Below are positions 35,558 through 44,385 of a stretch of 64,000 bases of DNA, piece after piece; the stretch's first letter is position 1, and the number at the start of each line of letters is the position of its first letter. This DNA comes from Christiangramia gaetbulicola (lineage in GTDB: Bacteria; Bacteroidota; Bacteroidia; Flavobacteriales; Flavobacteriaceae). Both the position numbers and the translations under genes were made by a program. Under the pieces are notes generated by a model that was not told the DNA's origin, made no database searches, and saw nothing but the letters and a program-made list of their open reading frames with translations. The DNA is taken from the NCBI RefSeq assembly GCF_003054225.1, contig NZ_QBKQ01000001.1, positions 124,001 to 188,000 on the forward strand, read 5' to 3'.

Positions 35558-36814
35558 ATGGAAACAATAATTAATAGTAAATTAAAAATACCACAATTGA
35601 GGTTTCCAGAATTTGAAGACGAATGGAATGTTCATAAAATTGAAGATACCTTTTCAATTTTCAATGGTTACGCCTTTTCAAGTTCTGATGCTGTCAAAGA
35701 AAACGGTATAATATGGGTGAAAATAGCTGATGTGGGAATAAATAGAATGAAGAGGGATAACATATCCTATTTACCACCAGAATTTCTTAAGAAATATGAA
35801 AAATTCGTATTAAAAGAGAATGACTATGTCATTGCCCTAACTCGTCCAATACTCAGTGGAAAATTGAAGATTGCTCGAATTAATAGTTTTTTTAATAATT
35901 CACTTTTAAATCAAAGAGTAGGAAAAATAGTTACCCATCACAACTCTCGCTTTATTTTCAATCTTTTACAAAATTCAAAACTTATTAGCAAAATTGAAAA
36001 TAATATAGCAGGAAGTGATCCACCCAACCTTTCCGCTAAAGAAATTAAAAATATCAAAGTTTTTTTGCCAAATGCTTTCGAACAACAAAAGATTGCGTCT
36101 TTCCTTGCGACCGTTGATAAACGAATCAATTTACTGGAACAGAAAAAAGCTAAACTGGAAGAATACAAGAAAGGCGTAATGCAGCGGATCTTTAGCCGAG
36201 AAATTAGGTTCAAGGATGAGAATGGGAAGGAGTTTCCAGAATGGAATAAAACAAAATTAAAGGAGGTTCTTACGGAACATAAAAAGAATAATGAAGAAGA
36301 TAAATATGATGAAGTTTTTTCTGTATCAAAATCAAAAGGCGTTATCAATCAAATAGATCATCTTGGTAGATCCTATGCTGCTAAATCGATAAGTCATTAC
36401 AAATTGGTTTTTCCATTTGATATTGTTTACACTAAAAGCCCTACATCTGAATTCCCTTTTGGAATTATTAAACAAAACCTTACTGGTAGAACAGGGGTAG
36501 TTTCCACCCTATATGCAGTTCTAAAGCCTAAGAATCAACACTTAGGTTATATAATACATTCCTATTTCAATTCGTGGGTTAAAACATATAATTACCTAAA
36601 TCCTTTAGTTCAGAAGGGAGCTAAGAATACCATGAATATCAATAATAAAACCTTTTTAGATGGCAAACCTATTTCCTTACCAACTTCTGAGAAAGAACAG
36701 GAATTAATATCAAGGTTTCTTGAAGCACTTGATAGAAAAATTTTAGTTCTGAATAATCAAATAGAAACTTCTAACAAATTTAAAAAAGGCCTATTACAGC
36801 AGATGTTTGTATGA
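35558..36814 (+). CDS. hsdS: Type I restriction-modification specificity subunit
   Basis: 418 residues with two target-recognition domains (about 10-185 and 215-400), each beginning near an LRFPEFEDEWN or KEFPEWNKTKL segment, separated by the conserved helical spacer KIASFLATVDKRINLLEQKK and closed by a second spacer QELISRFLEALDRKILVLNN. The first TRD should read the 5' half-site and the second the 3' half-site; the recognised sequence cannot be deduced. Codon and base use are A/T-rich, as usual for exchangeable specificity genes. Overlaps the next gene by 4 nt. Confidence 0.92.
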   Translation: METIINSKLKIPQLRFPEFEDEWNVHKIEDTFSIFNGYAFSSSDAVKENGIIWVKIADVGINRMKRDNISYLPPEFLKKYEKFVLKENDYVIALTRPILSGKLKIARINSFFNNSLLNQRVGKIVTHHNSRFIFNLLQNSKLISKIENNIAGSDPPNLSAKEIKNIKVFLPNAFEQQKIASFLATVDKRINLLEQKKAKLEEYKKGVMQRIFSREIRFKDENGKEFPEWNKTKLKEVLTEHKKNNEEDKYDEVFSVSKSKGVINQIDHLGRSYAAKSISHYKLVFPFDIVYTKSPTSEFPFGIIKQNLTGRTGVVSTLYAVLKPKNQHLGYIIHSYFNSWVKTYNYLNPLVQKGAKNTMNINNKTFLDGKPISLPTSEKEQELISRFLEALDRKILVLNNQIETSNKFKKGLLQQMFV

Positions 36815-37974
36815 GTGAAACGAATGCAACTATAATTAGCGAAAATCAATTAACCGATCAGATCGATACCCGCTATGTTTTTTCTTACGGAAACATACCA
36901 TATATCGAGGACGCCATTATTGATTATGAATTTAAGTTACCGATATATCAAAAGGTCTTGATTGAAGACCTGACAGGAACTAAATCAACCCACGATCTCT
37001 ATTTCATGGATTGTAATTTTGAAAAGAAAGTAAGAGTGGAAGATTATGAAGGTTTACTATATTTTGATCGCTGCACATTCAATTCCTTTGTTGATCTTGC
37101 GAACACAAATTTTCATAGCAAAATAAGGTTTAGACAATGTATCTTCCATGGGGAAGTTTACTTCAACAATACTACCTTTCATGATCTTGCCGATTTTTGG
37201 CGATGTAAGTTTGAAAAAAGAACGAGTTTTTTTAAAACAGATTTTTTAGCCACGACCGTATTTTCAGGATCCATATTCAAAGAGAATGCTCTTTTCACTT
37301 ATTCCCAAATTGAAAAGTTATTGATATTACGAAGAACAACTTTCATACAAGGGTTAGACCTATCTCTTGCAAATATTAACGGAGATTTAAAATTGTTTGA
37401 CATTCAATTAGATGATTTTAAAAGTGTTGATAATATGCCCGAAACCATTGAATATGAAGAAGGTTTAGAAGAAAAAGGCGAAATTTATACAGCCAACAAA
37501 CGGGAAACCTTTAGATTGATAAAACACATTTTCCAAAGCAATAATGATTCGGTCACTTCTCAGAAATTCTCGCTGTTAGAAAGTATAACACACAGGAAAG
37601 AAATATGGTTTCGCTTGAATCATGATTTTAGGTCGAAAGATCTCTGGGATTATATTTTATTAACCCTTAACCGGTTTTCGAATAATCATAAAACCTCCTA
37701 CATCCGGGGTTTTGCATTTACTATTTTTTTAGGATTATTTACTTTCATTTTCGTAGCCTGGTCTTCCAAAACTTATGAACCAGCGACAAATTTTGACCAA
37801 TTTGATTTTGGCTTGGCTGTTTCACATTTTGTTCAATTTCTAACACCAACCCACAAATTTGACTATATCGATGAAAACCCATCAGGCCAATTTTATCTTC
37901 TCGACTTTTTGGGAAGAATAATTATTGCCTACGGAATTTATCAAACAATTCAGGCATTCAGAAAATTTAGATAG
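36811..37974 (+). CDS. Pentapeptide-like membrane protein inserted in the hsd operon
   Basis: 387 residues. Residues about 60-200 show the quasi-repeats of a pentapeptide beta-helix with a phenylalanine every fifth position (FDRCTFNSFVDLANTNFHSK, IRFRQCIFHGEVYFNNTTFH, CKFEKRTSFF). The C-terminal 110 residues contain two hydrophobic helices (IRGFAFTIFLGLFTFIFVAW about 300-325 and LDFLGRIIIAYGIYQTI near the end). It overlaps hsdS by 4 nt (ATGA) and is 2 nt from the next gene, so it belongs to the operon. Its role is unknown. It could be a membrane anchor or effector linked to the restriction system, or cargo captured by chance. Confidence 0.7.
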   Translation: MSETNATIISENQLTDQIDTRYVFSYGNIPYIEDAIIDYEFKLPIYQKVLIEDLTGTKSTHDLYFMDCNFEKKVRVEDYEGLLYFDRCTFNSFVDLANTNFHSKIRFRQCIFHGEVYFNNTTFHDLADFWRCKFEKRTSFFKTDFLATTVFSGSIFKENALFTYSQIEKLLILRRTTFIQGLDLSLANINGDLKLFDIQLDDFKSVDNMPETIEYEEGLEEKGEIYTANKRETFRLIKHIFQSNNDSVTSQKFSLLESITHRKEIWFRLNHDFRSKDLWDYILLTLNRFSNNHKTSYIRGFAFTIFLGLFTFIFVAWSSKTYEPATNFDQFDFGLAVSHFVQFLTPTHKFDYIDENPSGQFYLLDFLGRIIIAYGIYQTIQAFRKFR

Positions 37975-37976
37975 TT

Positions 37977-39080
37977 ATGTATCGGATTAATAAAGATAAA
38001 AATAATATCGCCAAGCTTGAAGAACGGCTTTTCAGTGATCTTAAAATCAGGGAAAGAGAAAACCTGCAAGAATGGATAGCCAAGAATCCAGATATGTTAG
38101 GAGAAGACCTGCTAATCATTCAAAAGGAATTTGATGGCTTTAATGACACCCACGAACGCTTGGATCTCTTAGCAATCGATAAGGAAGGTGGTTTGGTTAT
38201 TATTGAGAATAAACTTGATGATACGGGGAGAGATGTGGTCTGGCAAGCTTTGAAATACACCTCCTATTGCTCTACTCTAACCAATCAGCAGATAATCAAG
38301 ATATATCAATCATATTTAAATTCTTACGAAGGTGGTGGAAACGCCAAAGAGAATCTACTTGAATTTTTAGAAAGAGACGAGGAAGATCTATTACTGAACA
38401 AGAATGATCAAAGGATAATTTTTGTTGCTAATAAATACAGGAAAGAAGTTACCTCAACTGTTCTTTGGTTATTAGCTCACGACATCCAGATTCAGTGTTT
38501 TAGGGCAATTCCTTACACTATGGCTGATGAAGCTTTCCTACAAATTGAGCAGATCATACCTCTTCCTGAAACCAGAGAATTTATGATTGATGCAATGGAA
38601 AAGGAAAAGGAAGAACGGAGTAAATCAATGGCAGTTGCAGAAACAGAAGCAAGAATGTTGGATCTATGGACTAAATTAAAACAGCGCCTGAGTGATCAAA
38701 ACATTAACTACTTAGACAGAGTTAGCGCTAAACATTATTTCGATTTAGGATTTAGCAAAGGTTCAGGGCGTTTTGCCTTTTGTGTTGGACGAGATTCAGT
38801 TAGAGTAGAATTATATTTCTCCAATGATCCTGAAAAATTGTTAATAGATGAAATGTCTAAACACAAAGAAAAGATTGAACAGCAATTTGGCAATGAATTA
38901 GTATTTGAAAGACTGGATGGAAAGAAAGCTTCCAGAATAAGATACGATAGACCAATAAGCCCTAATGAGAATTATTCAGTAAGCGAAAATAGGGATGAAT
39001 ACATTGACTGGTTCATACCTACCATGAAACAATTTTATGAAGCCACTTATCCCATCTTAGAAAAGGTTCAAAATAATTAA
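37977..39080 (+). CDS. DUF4268 protein with a PD-(D/E)XK-like nuclease site
   Basis: 367 residues. The N-terminal half carries ERLDLLAIDKEGG and VIIENKLDDTG: Asp63 followed by Glu77-Asn78-Lys79, the layout of the PD-(D/E)XK (NucS-like) nuclease core. A following QALKYTSYCSTL is the usual helix. The C-terminal third resembles DUF4268 (AKHYFDLGFSKGSGRFAF, WFIPTMKQFYEATYPIL). No helicase or methylase motif. The gene lies between the pentapeptide-like gene and hsdR, 2 nt and 11 nt away, so it is cotranscribed with the restriction system. Function: a putative DNA-cleaving accessory, inferred. Confidence 0.72.
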   Translation: MYRINKDKNNIAKLEERLFSDLKIRERENLQEWIAKNPDMLGEDLLIIQKEFDGFNDTHERLDLLAIDKEGGLVIIENKLDDTGRDVVWQALKYTSYCSTLTNQQIIKIYQSYLNSYEGGGNAKENLLEFLERDEEDLLLNKNDQRIIFVANKYRKEVTSTVLWLLAHDIQIQCFRAIPYTMADEAFLQIEQIIPLPETREFMIDAMEKEKEERSKSMAVAETEARMLDLWTKLKQRLSDQNINYLDRVSAKHYFDLGFSKGSGRFAFCVGRDSVRVELYFSNDPEKLLIDEMSKHKEKIEQQFGNELVFERLDGKKASRIRYDRPISPNENYSVSENRDEYIDWFIPTMKQFYEATYPILEKVQNN

Positions 39081-39091
39081 GTCCTTATTTA

Positions 39092-41929
39092 ATGCCCCAA
39101 CCAGAACATATTTTAGAACAAAACCTGATCAAACAACTTCAAGACCTTAAATATGAAAAGGTCTTGATCAGAGATGAAGATGATCTACTTTCTAACCTGA
39201 AAAAGCAGCTTGAAAAGCATAACAAGACCGAGCTATCAGAACTTGAATTTAAGCAGGTATTAAACAAGCTTACGAAGGGAAACATTTTTGAACGTGCAAA
39301 GATCCTACGTGATAAGGTAGACTATGCTAAAGACAATGGAGATACCGGCTATCTGGAATTGATCAATCAGGTACATTGGTGCAAGAATGAATACCAGGTT
39401 ACCAACCAGATCAAAATGGAAGGTAAATACAAGAATCGCTATGATGTTACCATCCTGATCAACGGTCTTCCACTCTGCCAGATCGAACTAAAAAGGCGTG
39501 GTTTGGAAATGAAGGAAGCTTTTAACCAGACTAACCGTTATCAAAGACACAGCTTTCAGGCCGGAAAGGGTTTGTTCCAGTATATCCAGTTGTTTGTAAT
39601 CAGTAATGGGGTAAATACGAAGTATTATGCCAATAATCCAATCAAGGCAAGAACCTTCAAACAGACTTTCTTTTGGGCAGATAAAGAGAATAAAAAGATC
39701 ACGCAACTAAGCGACTTCGCTGAGGTTTTTCTTGAACCCTGCCATCTTTCAAAGATGATCACGAAGTATATTGTTTTGAATGAAAGTCAGAAGATCCTTA
39801 TGGTACTTCGCCCCTATCAATATTACGCTGTTGAAGCAATTGTGGAAAGGGTTAAAAATAGCAGGAAGTTTGGTTATATATGGCACACAACCGGATCAGG
39901 TAAAACCCTAACCTCGTTCAAAACAAGCCAAATCCTTACCAATTTGCCAGAAGTAAAGAAAGTGGTCTTTGTAGTTGATCGTAAAGATCTGGACTACCAG
40001 ACCATTAAGGAATTCAACCACTTTAGTGATGGCAGTATAGATGGAACAAACGACACCAAGTCTTTGGTTAAGCAATTCAACGATGATACCAAGATCATAG
40101 TCACCACTATCCAGAAATTGAATACAGCCATTCACAAAGATCGTTACCGGAATAAAATGGAACGGTTCAGGAACGAAAGAATGGTTTTCATTTTCGATGA
40201 ATGCCATCGAAGTCAGTTCGGAGATACCCACCAAAGGATCAAAGACTACTTCCAAGATGTTCAGATGTTTGGTTTTACCGGAACACCAATATTTGCTGAT
40301 AATGCAGTCAGGAACGAGTTAGGTAAACGAACAACCAAGGAACTATTTGATAAATGCTTACACAAATATGTAATTACAGATGCGATCCGGGATGGCAATG
40401 TTTTAAAATTTGCAATCGAATATATCAGAACTTTTAAAAAGAAAGAGGAAGTCGTTGATATAGATGTGGAGTCTATTGATAAGGCTGAGGTTATGGAAGC
40501 ACCGCAACGGCTCGAAGGAATCGTTGATTACATTATCGCAAATCATACCCGTAAAACGCATAATAAGCGATTTACTGCAATATTTTGCGTTCCGAATGTG
40601 AACACCTTAATCGAGTATTACAAGCTGTTTAAAGCGAAAAAATTGAACGGAGATCATGATCTCAAAATAGGAACGATATTTTCCTATCAGGCCAATGAAG
40701 AGGATGCCGATGCCACCGGAATCGTAGAAACAGATCCGGGTGATATGCAGATGGCTGCCGAAGATCAGGAAACCTATGAAACCAAACATAGCCGGGAACA
40801 TCTGGAAGATTTTATTAAGGATTACAATGAAATGTTTCAAAGAAACTACTCTACCAACGATTTTTATGGCTATTACAAAGACATAGGAAAGCAGGTTAAA
40901 AATCAGCAATTGGATATTCTACTGGTTGTTAATATGTTTCTTACAGGATTTGACAGTAAAACCCTGAATACGATATACGTAGATAAGAACCTTCGCTATC
41001 ATGGATTGATTCAGGCCTATTCCAGAACAAATAGGATCCTGAACGAACTGAAATCTCAAGGGAATGTTGTTGCTTTTAGAAACCTGAAAAAACGGACAGA
41101 TGAAGCGATCACCTTATTCTCAAATAAGGATGCAATTGAAGATATTATTCTACAACCCTATGAGAATTACGTTGCTAAATTTGATGCTGCTATCAAACGA
41201 TTACTGGAAATTACCCCAACCGTTGATAGTGTAAATGATCTACCTTCTGAAAATGAAGAATTTGAATTTGTAACGGCATTCAGGGAACTACTTAGGATCA
41301 AGAACGTACTTAGTACTTTTACCGAATTCACCTTCTGTGATCTGGACATAAACGAACAGACCTTTGAAGATTATAAAAGCAAGTACTTAGATATCCGGGA
41401 TAAGGTTAGAAACGATAATAGTAAAGAACAGGTTTCTATACTGGACGATATAGATTTTGAGGTAGAGTTAATTCATAGAGATGAAATCAACGTGGTTTAT
41501 ATACTTACTCTACTTGCTGAACTCAAAGATTCAAAACCAAGCGAACAGGCAAAGAAAAGGAAACAGATCTCAGATTTGATGGCTTCTGAAACTCAATTGA
41601 GAAGCAAGAAAGAATTGATAGAACGCTTCATATCCGAAAACCTTCCTTTAATAACCGATAGGGAAAACATACCGGAAGAATTTGAAAACTTCTGGACTGT
41701 GGAGAAAATGAAAGCTCTCGAAGATCTAAGTATCAATGAAAATCTTGATCAGGAGAAATTAAACAAGCTAATCGCCAATTATCTATTCACAGAGAAGCAG
41801 CCACTTAGAGATGAGGTGATTGATACAATGAAGGAAAAGCCAGGTCTAAGAGAGCGAAAGAAATCTTCTGAGAGAGTAATTGACAAGATCAAAGGTTTTA
41901 TTGAAACCTTTATTAATGGAATGGGTTAA
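39092..41929 (+). CDS. hsdR: Type I restriction endonuclease subunit
   Basis: 945 residues. The N-terminal nuclease domain has an ExK-type site in LCQIELKRRGLEMKEAF (about 130) preceded by RYDVTILING. Two RecA-like motor domains follow: Walker A IWHTTGSGKTLTSFK (about 266), DEAD-type VFIFDECHRSQFG (about 369), motif III GFTGTPIF, and motif VI QAYSRTNRILNE. The C-terminal helical domain serves to bind HsdM. The subunit translocates DNA and cleaves non-methylated DNA. It closes the hsd operon; a terminator follows at 42047-42076. Confidence 0.95.
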   Translation: MPQPEHILEQNLIKQLQDLKYEKVLIRDEDDLLSNLKKQLEKHNKTELSELEFKQVLNKLTKGNIFERAKILRDKVDYAKDNGDTGYLELINQVHWCKNEYQVTNQIKMEGKYKNRYDVTILINGLPLCQIELKRRGLEMKEAFNQTNRYQRHSFQAGKGLFQYIQLFVISNGVNTKYYANNPIKARTFKQTFFWADKENKKITQLSDFAEVFLEPCHLSKMITKYIVLNESQKILMVLRPYQYYAVEAIVERVKNSRKFGYIWHTTGSGKTLTSFKTSQILTNLPEVKKVVFVVDRKDLDYQTIKEFNHFSDGSIDGTNDTKSLVKQFNDDTKIIVTTIQKLNTAIHKDRYRNKMERFRNERMVFIFDECHRSQFGDTHQRIKDYFQDVQMFGFTGTPIFADNAVRNELGKRTTKELFDKCLHKYVITDAIRDGNVLKFAIEYIRTFKKKEEVVDIDVESIDKAEVMEAPQRLEGIVDYIIANHTRKTHNKRFTAIFCVPNVNTLIEYYKLFKAKKLNGDHDLKIGTIFSYQANEEDADATGIVETDPGDMQMAAEDQETYETKHSREHLEDFIKDYNEMFQRNYSTNDFYGYYKDIGKQVKNQQLDILLVVNMFLTGFDSKTLNTIYVDKNLRYHGLIQAYSRTNRILNELKSQGNVVAFRNLKKRTDEAITLFSNKDAIEDIILQPYENYVAKFDAAIKRLLEITPTVDSVNDLPSENEEFEFVTAFRELLRIKNVLSTFTEFTFCDLDINEQTFEDYKSKYLDIRDKVRNDNSKEQVSILDDIDFEVELIHRDEINVVYILTLLAELKDSKPSEQAKKRKQISDLMASETQLRSKKELIERFISENLPLITDRENIPEEFENFWTVEKMKALEDLSINENLDQEKLNKLIANYLFTEKQPLRDEVIDTMKEKPGLRERKKSSERVIDKIKGFIETFINGMG

Positions 41930-42046
41930 TCGAATTAAATTTTGATTTAATTTTGACTGTTGAAATTCTATATGTGTTTAAGGGAATTTCAAATCTGTTT
42001 TTAAGTTGCCTTTATTCTGTTTTGAAGGCATTTTAATTTCTGTTTA

Positions 42047-42076
42047 AACCTTGTCAGCCAACTGACAGGGTTTTTT
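42047..42076 (+). terminator. Terminator behind hsdR
   Basis: AACCtTGTCAG pairs with CTGACAgGGTTTTTT over CCAA, followed by a T-run. Stem has one or two mismatches. Confidence 0.8.
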
Positions 42077-42141
42077 ATTTCTATTGATTTCTTCTGCTTT
42101 CCGAGAATCGGAATAGACCGCTATTAATAGGAATCGAATAT

Positions 42142-42155
42142 GGCAAACATTTGCC
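42142..42155. promoter_or_regulatory. Palindrome upstream of the excisionase-like gene
   Basis: GGCAAA-CA-TTTGCC, perfect 6-bp arms, 25-38 nt upstream of the ATG at 42180. Together with the next element it makes a compact control region. Confidence 0.5.
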
Positions 42156-42177
42156 GGTATAAACTTAAAATATACCG
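42155..42177. promoter_or_regulatory. Inverted repeat directly before the excisionase-like start codon
   Basis: CGGTATA (42155-42161) and TATACCG (42171-42177) are perfect complements over a 9-nt spacer, ending 2 nt before the ATG. It may be an autoregulatory operator or an excision site. Confidence 0.5.
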
Positions 42178-42179
42178 CT

Positions 42180-42470
42180 ATGTTACAATCAACAATTCTT
42201 CACAACACAAGTCCAGAAGACTTAATTAATCAATTGGTTACCATCTTAAAAAAAGAAATCCAAGACCTCAAACAAAACTTTCAACCAAAACAGCCAGAGG
42301 AATACCTAACCCGGCAGCAAGTAGCAGAATTACTTAAAATAGATAAAAGTACTGTTCACAATCACGTAAAAAAAGGTGTTTTAAAACAATATGGGATAGG
42401 AGGAAAAGTCTATTACAAGAGAAGCGAAATTGAAGCCGGAATGATTCCTTTATCGCCTTTATCTAATTAG
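42180..42470 (+). CDS. Helix-turn-helix protein, excisionase-like
   Basis: 96 residues. The C-terminal half is a MerR/excisionase type winged HTH: EYLTRQQVAELLKIDKSTVH and NHVKKGVLKQYGIGGKVYYK, the pattern of HTH_17 proteins. The N-terminal 40 residues are helical and charged. Such small genes control excision of Bacteroidota integrative elements together with the integrase. Two palindromes immediately upstream suggest self-regulation. It precedes by 29 nt a putative replication initiator gene. Confidence 0.85.
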   Translation: MLQSTILHNTSPEDLINQLVTILKKEIQDLKQNFQPKQPEEYLTRQQVAELLKIDKSTVHNHVKKGVLKQYGIGGKVYYKRSEIEAGMIPLSPLSN

Positions 42471-42499
42471 TATTCGAAAGGTATTAATTTTTTGAACTT

Positions 42500-43462
42500 A
42501 TGAAATTAGATACTGTTCAATTAACCACCTCTGTTGATTATTTAAGGGAATTTGATAAAAACAAATTCTATGAAAACGATATAACCAGAAGGAATAACAA
42601 TATTAAATGTCATTCTCTTGATAACAAACCTTGGGGATTAGAAACGTTATCAATCAATGAAACCTCTGGAAGCATTATTATGAAGGTGAATAGTAAAATT
42701 TTAGGTAAGGATTATTCCAAATCGATTCAACTGAACACATTAGATCAGGTTTTAAACAGTTTGAATCAGACCGGGATTAAATTAGATCCAAGCTTTCTGG
42801 ATGATGCAGCAGTTAGGGAAATTCATGCAACTGATGATATAAGGGTTTTTGATCCTGTTGCAAGCATTTTAGCTTTTCAACATCTACTTGCCCCTAAATT
42901 TATTAAAACAGCCTATGACCACGAAGGAATTGTTTTTAAGGAAAGAATTCTTCAAGGCCTATATACTACTGTATATAACAAGTTTTATCAAATGAGTAAG
43001 GATCGTAAATTTTTCAAACAAAATCCTTTTCTTGCCAAACAGTTTGAGAATATGCTAAGGATTGAATCTAAGCTTACAAGAGCCAATTTAATCAACAAAT
43101 ACACTGGCGGTGGATCCTTGCCTGAAATTTTATCAAGAGATAGTCCAAATGGTGTAATACTCAACAAGATTATTGCAGGGCAAACTTTATATAAACCGGA
43201 TCTATTACACAATCTAAGCTGGAAAGATCAGAAGGATATTGGAATTGCTAAACTTTTATTCGAGCATTACAATGGTAATTTTGAATTAATTAAAGAACAT
43301 CTACGAAATCAAGTGGGGAAGAATACTAAACCCAATTACTTATTTAATCAATACAAAGCAGCCTGTTTTAAACTATTAAATATTGAGAATCCTAATATGT
43401 TTGATTCTGTTCTGGAAGTATTAGCTGCATTAAATAATAATAACATTGAAGCAGCGGCATAA
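42500..43462 (+). CDS. Putative rolling-circle replication initiator (gene II/X-like)
   Basis: 320 residues starting MKLDTVQLTTSVDYLREF. The DTVxL opening, the middle block VYNKFYQMSKDRKF (K/YxxYxKxxE-like) and LRIESKLTRANLI are reminiscent of the phage/plasmid replication protein family that includes filamentous phage gene II. The Tyr-rich stretch GLYTTVYNKFYQM could hold nicking tyrosines. The likeness is from memory and the protein could also be an unrelated DNA-binding factor. Directly behind the excisionase-like gene, which supports an element-maintenance role. Confidence 0.5.
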   Translation: MKLDTVQLTTSVDYLREFDKNKFYENDITRRNNNIKCHSLDNKPWGLETLSINETSGSIIMKVNSKILGKDYSKSIQLNTLDQVLNSLNQTGIKLDPSFLDDAAVREIHATDDIRVFDPVASILAFQHLLAPKFIKTAYDHEGIVFKERILQGLYTTVYNKFYQMSKDRKFFKQNPFLAKQFENMLRIESKLTRANLINKYTGGGSLPEILSRDSPNGVILNKIIAGQTLYKPDLLHNLSWKDQKDIGIAKLLFEHYNGNFELIKEHLRNQVGKNTKPNYLFNQYKAACFKLLNIENPNMFDSVLEVLAALNNNNIEAAA

Positions 43463-43640
43463 AAGCTAAAACATTTTAAGAGAACGGGATTTTTGGTCTA
43501 CCCATAGGCTGAGAATTCCGTTTTTCCATTCTGAATTTTCATAATCAATAATAGCATTCAGCCTTTCCCTTGACCGGAAGTACCTTTTTTAAATTTTTAA
43601 TCTGGGGAAGTTTTATTGAGTTAAGAATACTTGAATTAAT

Positions 43641-43648
43641 TAGATTTG
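43641..43648 (+). promoter_or_regulatory. Candidate -7 box of the DUF3800 module
   Basis: TAGATTTG fits TAnnTTTG, 23 nt before the ATG at 43672; a TTG lies at 43616-43618. It supports independent expression of the two-gene module. Confidence 0.5.
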
Positions 43649-43671
43649 ATGTTTGAAAGAAAGTATTAATT

Positions 43672-44385
43672 ATGGATACACAAAACTTTGACATCTTTAT
43701 CGATGAAAGTTGCCATTTAGAGAATGACCATAAAAGTGTTATGGGGATAGGATACTGTAAAGTTCCACAAGTAGATTATGATACTTTGAAAACTCAAATA
43801 CACCAAATCCTTATCAAACATAATCAATATGCTGAATTAAAATGGAATAAGTTTTCCACTTCCCGCTTAGATCTTTATAAAGAGTTGGTGGATTTTTTCT
43901 TTCAAAGTTCAATGGAGTTTCGTGCCATTCTTGTTAAATATAAGGATAGACTTAATCATGAAGATTTCAATCAAGGGTCGCACGATAACTTTTATTATAA
44001 AATGGTTTATTTCTTATTAAGACCAAATGGAGAAGATGCTAATAAACAATTTAGAGTTTTCATTGACCTAAAGGACACAAGAGGCAGGGAAAAACTGAAT
44101 AAGATTAGGGAAGTTTTCGATAATGCCCACAAAGGGGAGTCTCCATTTATCTACTTTCAACACATACAATCTCATGATAATATATTCCTCCAAATAGCAG
44201 ATTTCTTTATAGGAGCTGTAACCTATAAGAGTCGGATGGCATCAGATGAATTTATACCAACTGAATCAAAACTTGAATTCATAAATTATCTGGAAGATGT
44301 TTCTGGTTTTAGCTTAAACGAAGGAACAGCCCCTTGGGAAAAGAAATTCAACATATTTGATCACCAGCCAAAAAAAAGAAATTAA
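43672..44385 (+). CDS. DUF3800 protein (RNase H-like)
   Basis: 237 residues. The DUF3800 pattern is clear: FDIFIDESCHLE at the N-terminus with the catalytic-type Asp and Glu, LVKYKDRLNH and FRVFIDLKDTRGREKL with a second Asp, and IQSHDNIFLQIADFFIGAV near the C-terminus with a third acidic position. These features place it with RNase H-like enzymes often found in defence islands. It overlaps the next gene by one base. Substrate unknown. Confidence 0.82.
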   Translation: MDTQNFDIFIDESCHLENDHKSVMGIGYCKVPQVDYDTLKTQIHQILIKHNQYAELKWNKFSTSRLDLYKELVDFFFQSSMEFRAILVKYKDRLNHEDFNQGSHDNFYYKMVYFLLRPNGEDANKQFRVFIDLKDTRGREKLNKIREVFDNAHKGESPFIYFQHIQSHDNIFLQIADFFIGAVTYKSRMASDEFIPTESKLEFINYLEDVSGFSLNEGTAPWEKKFNIFDHQPKKRN

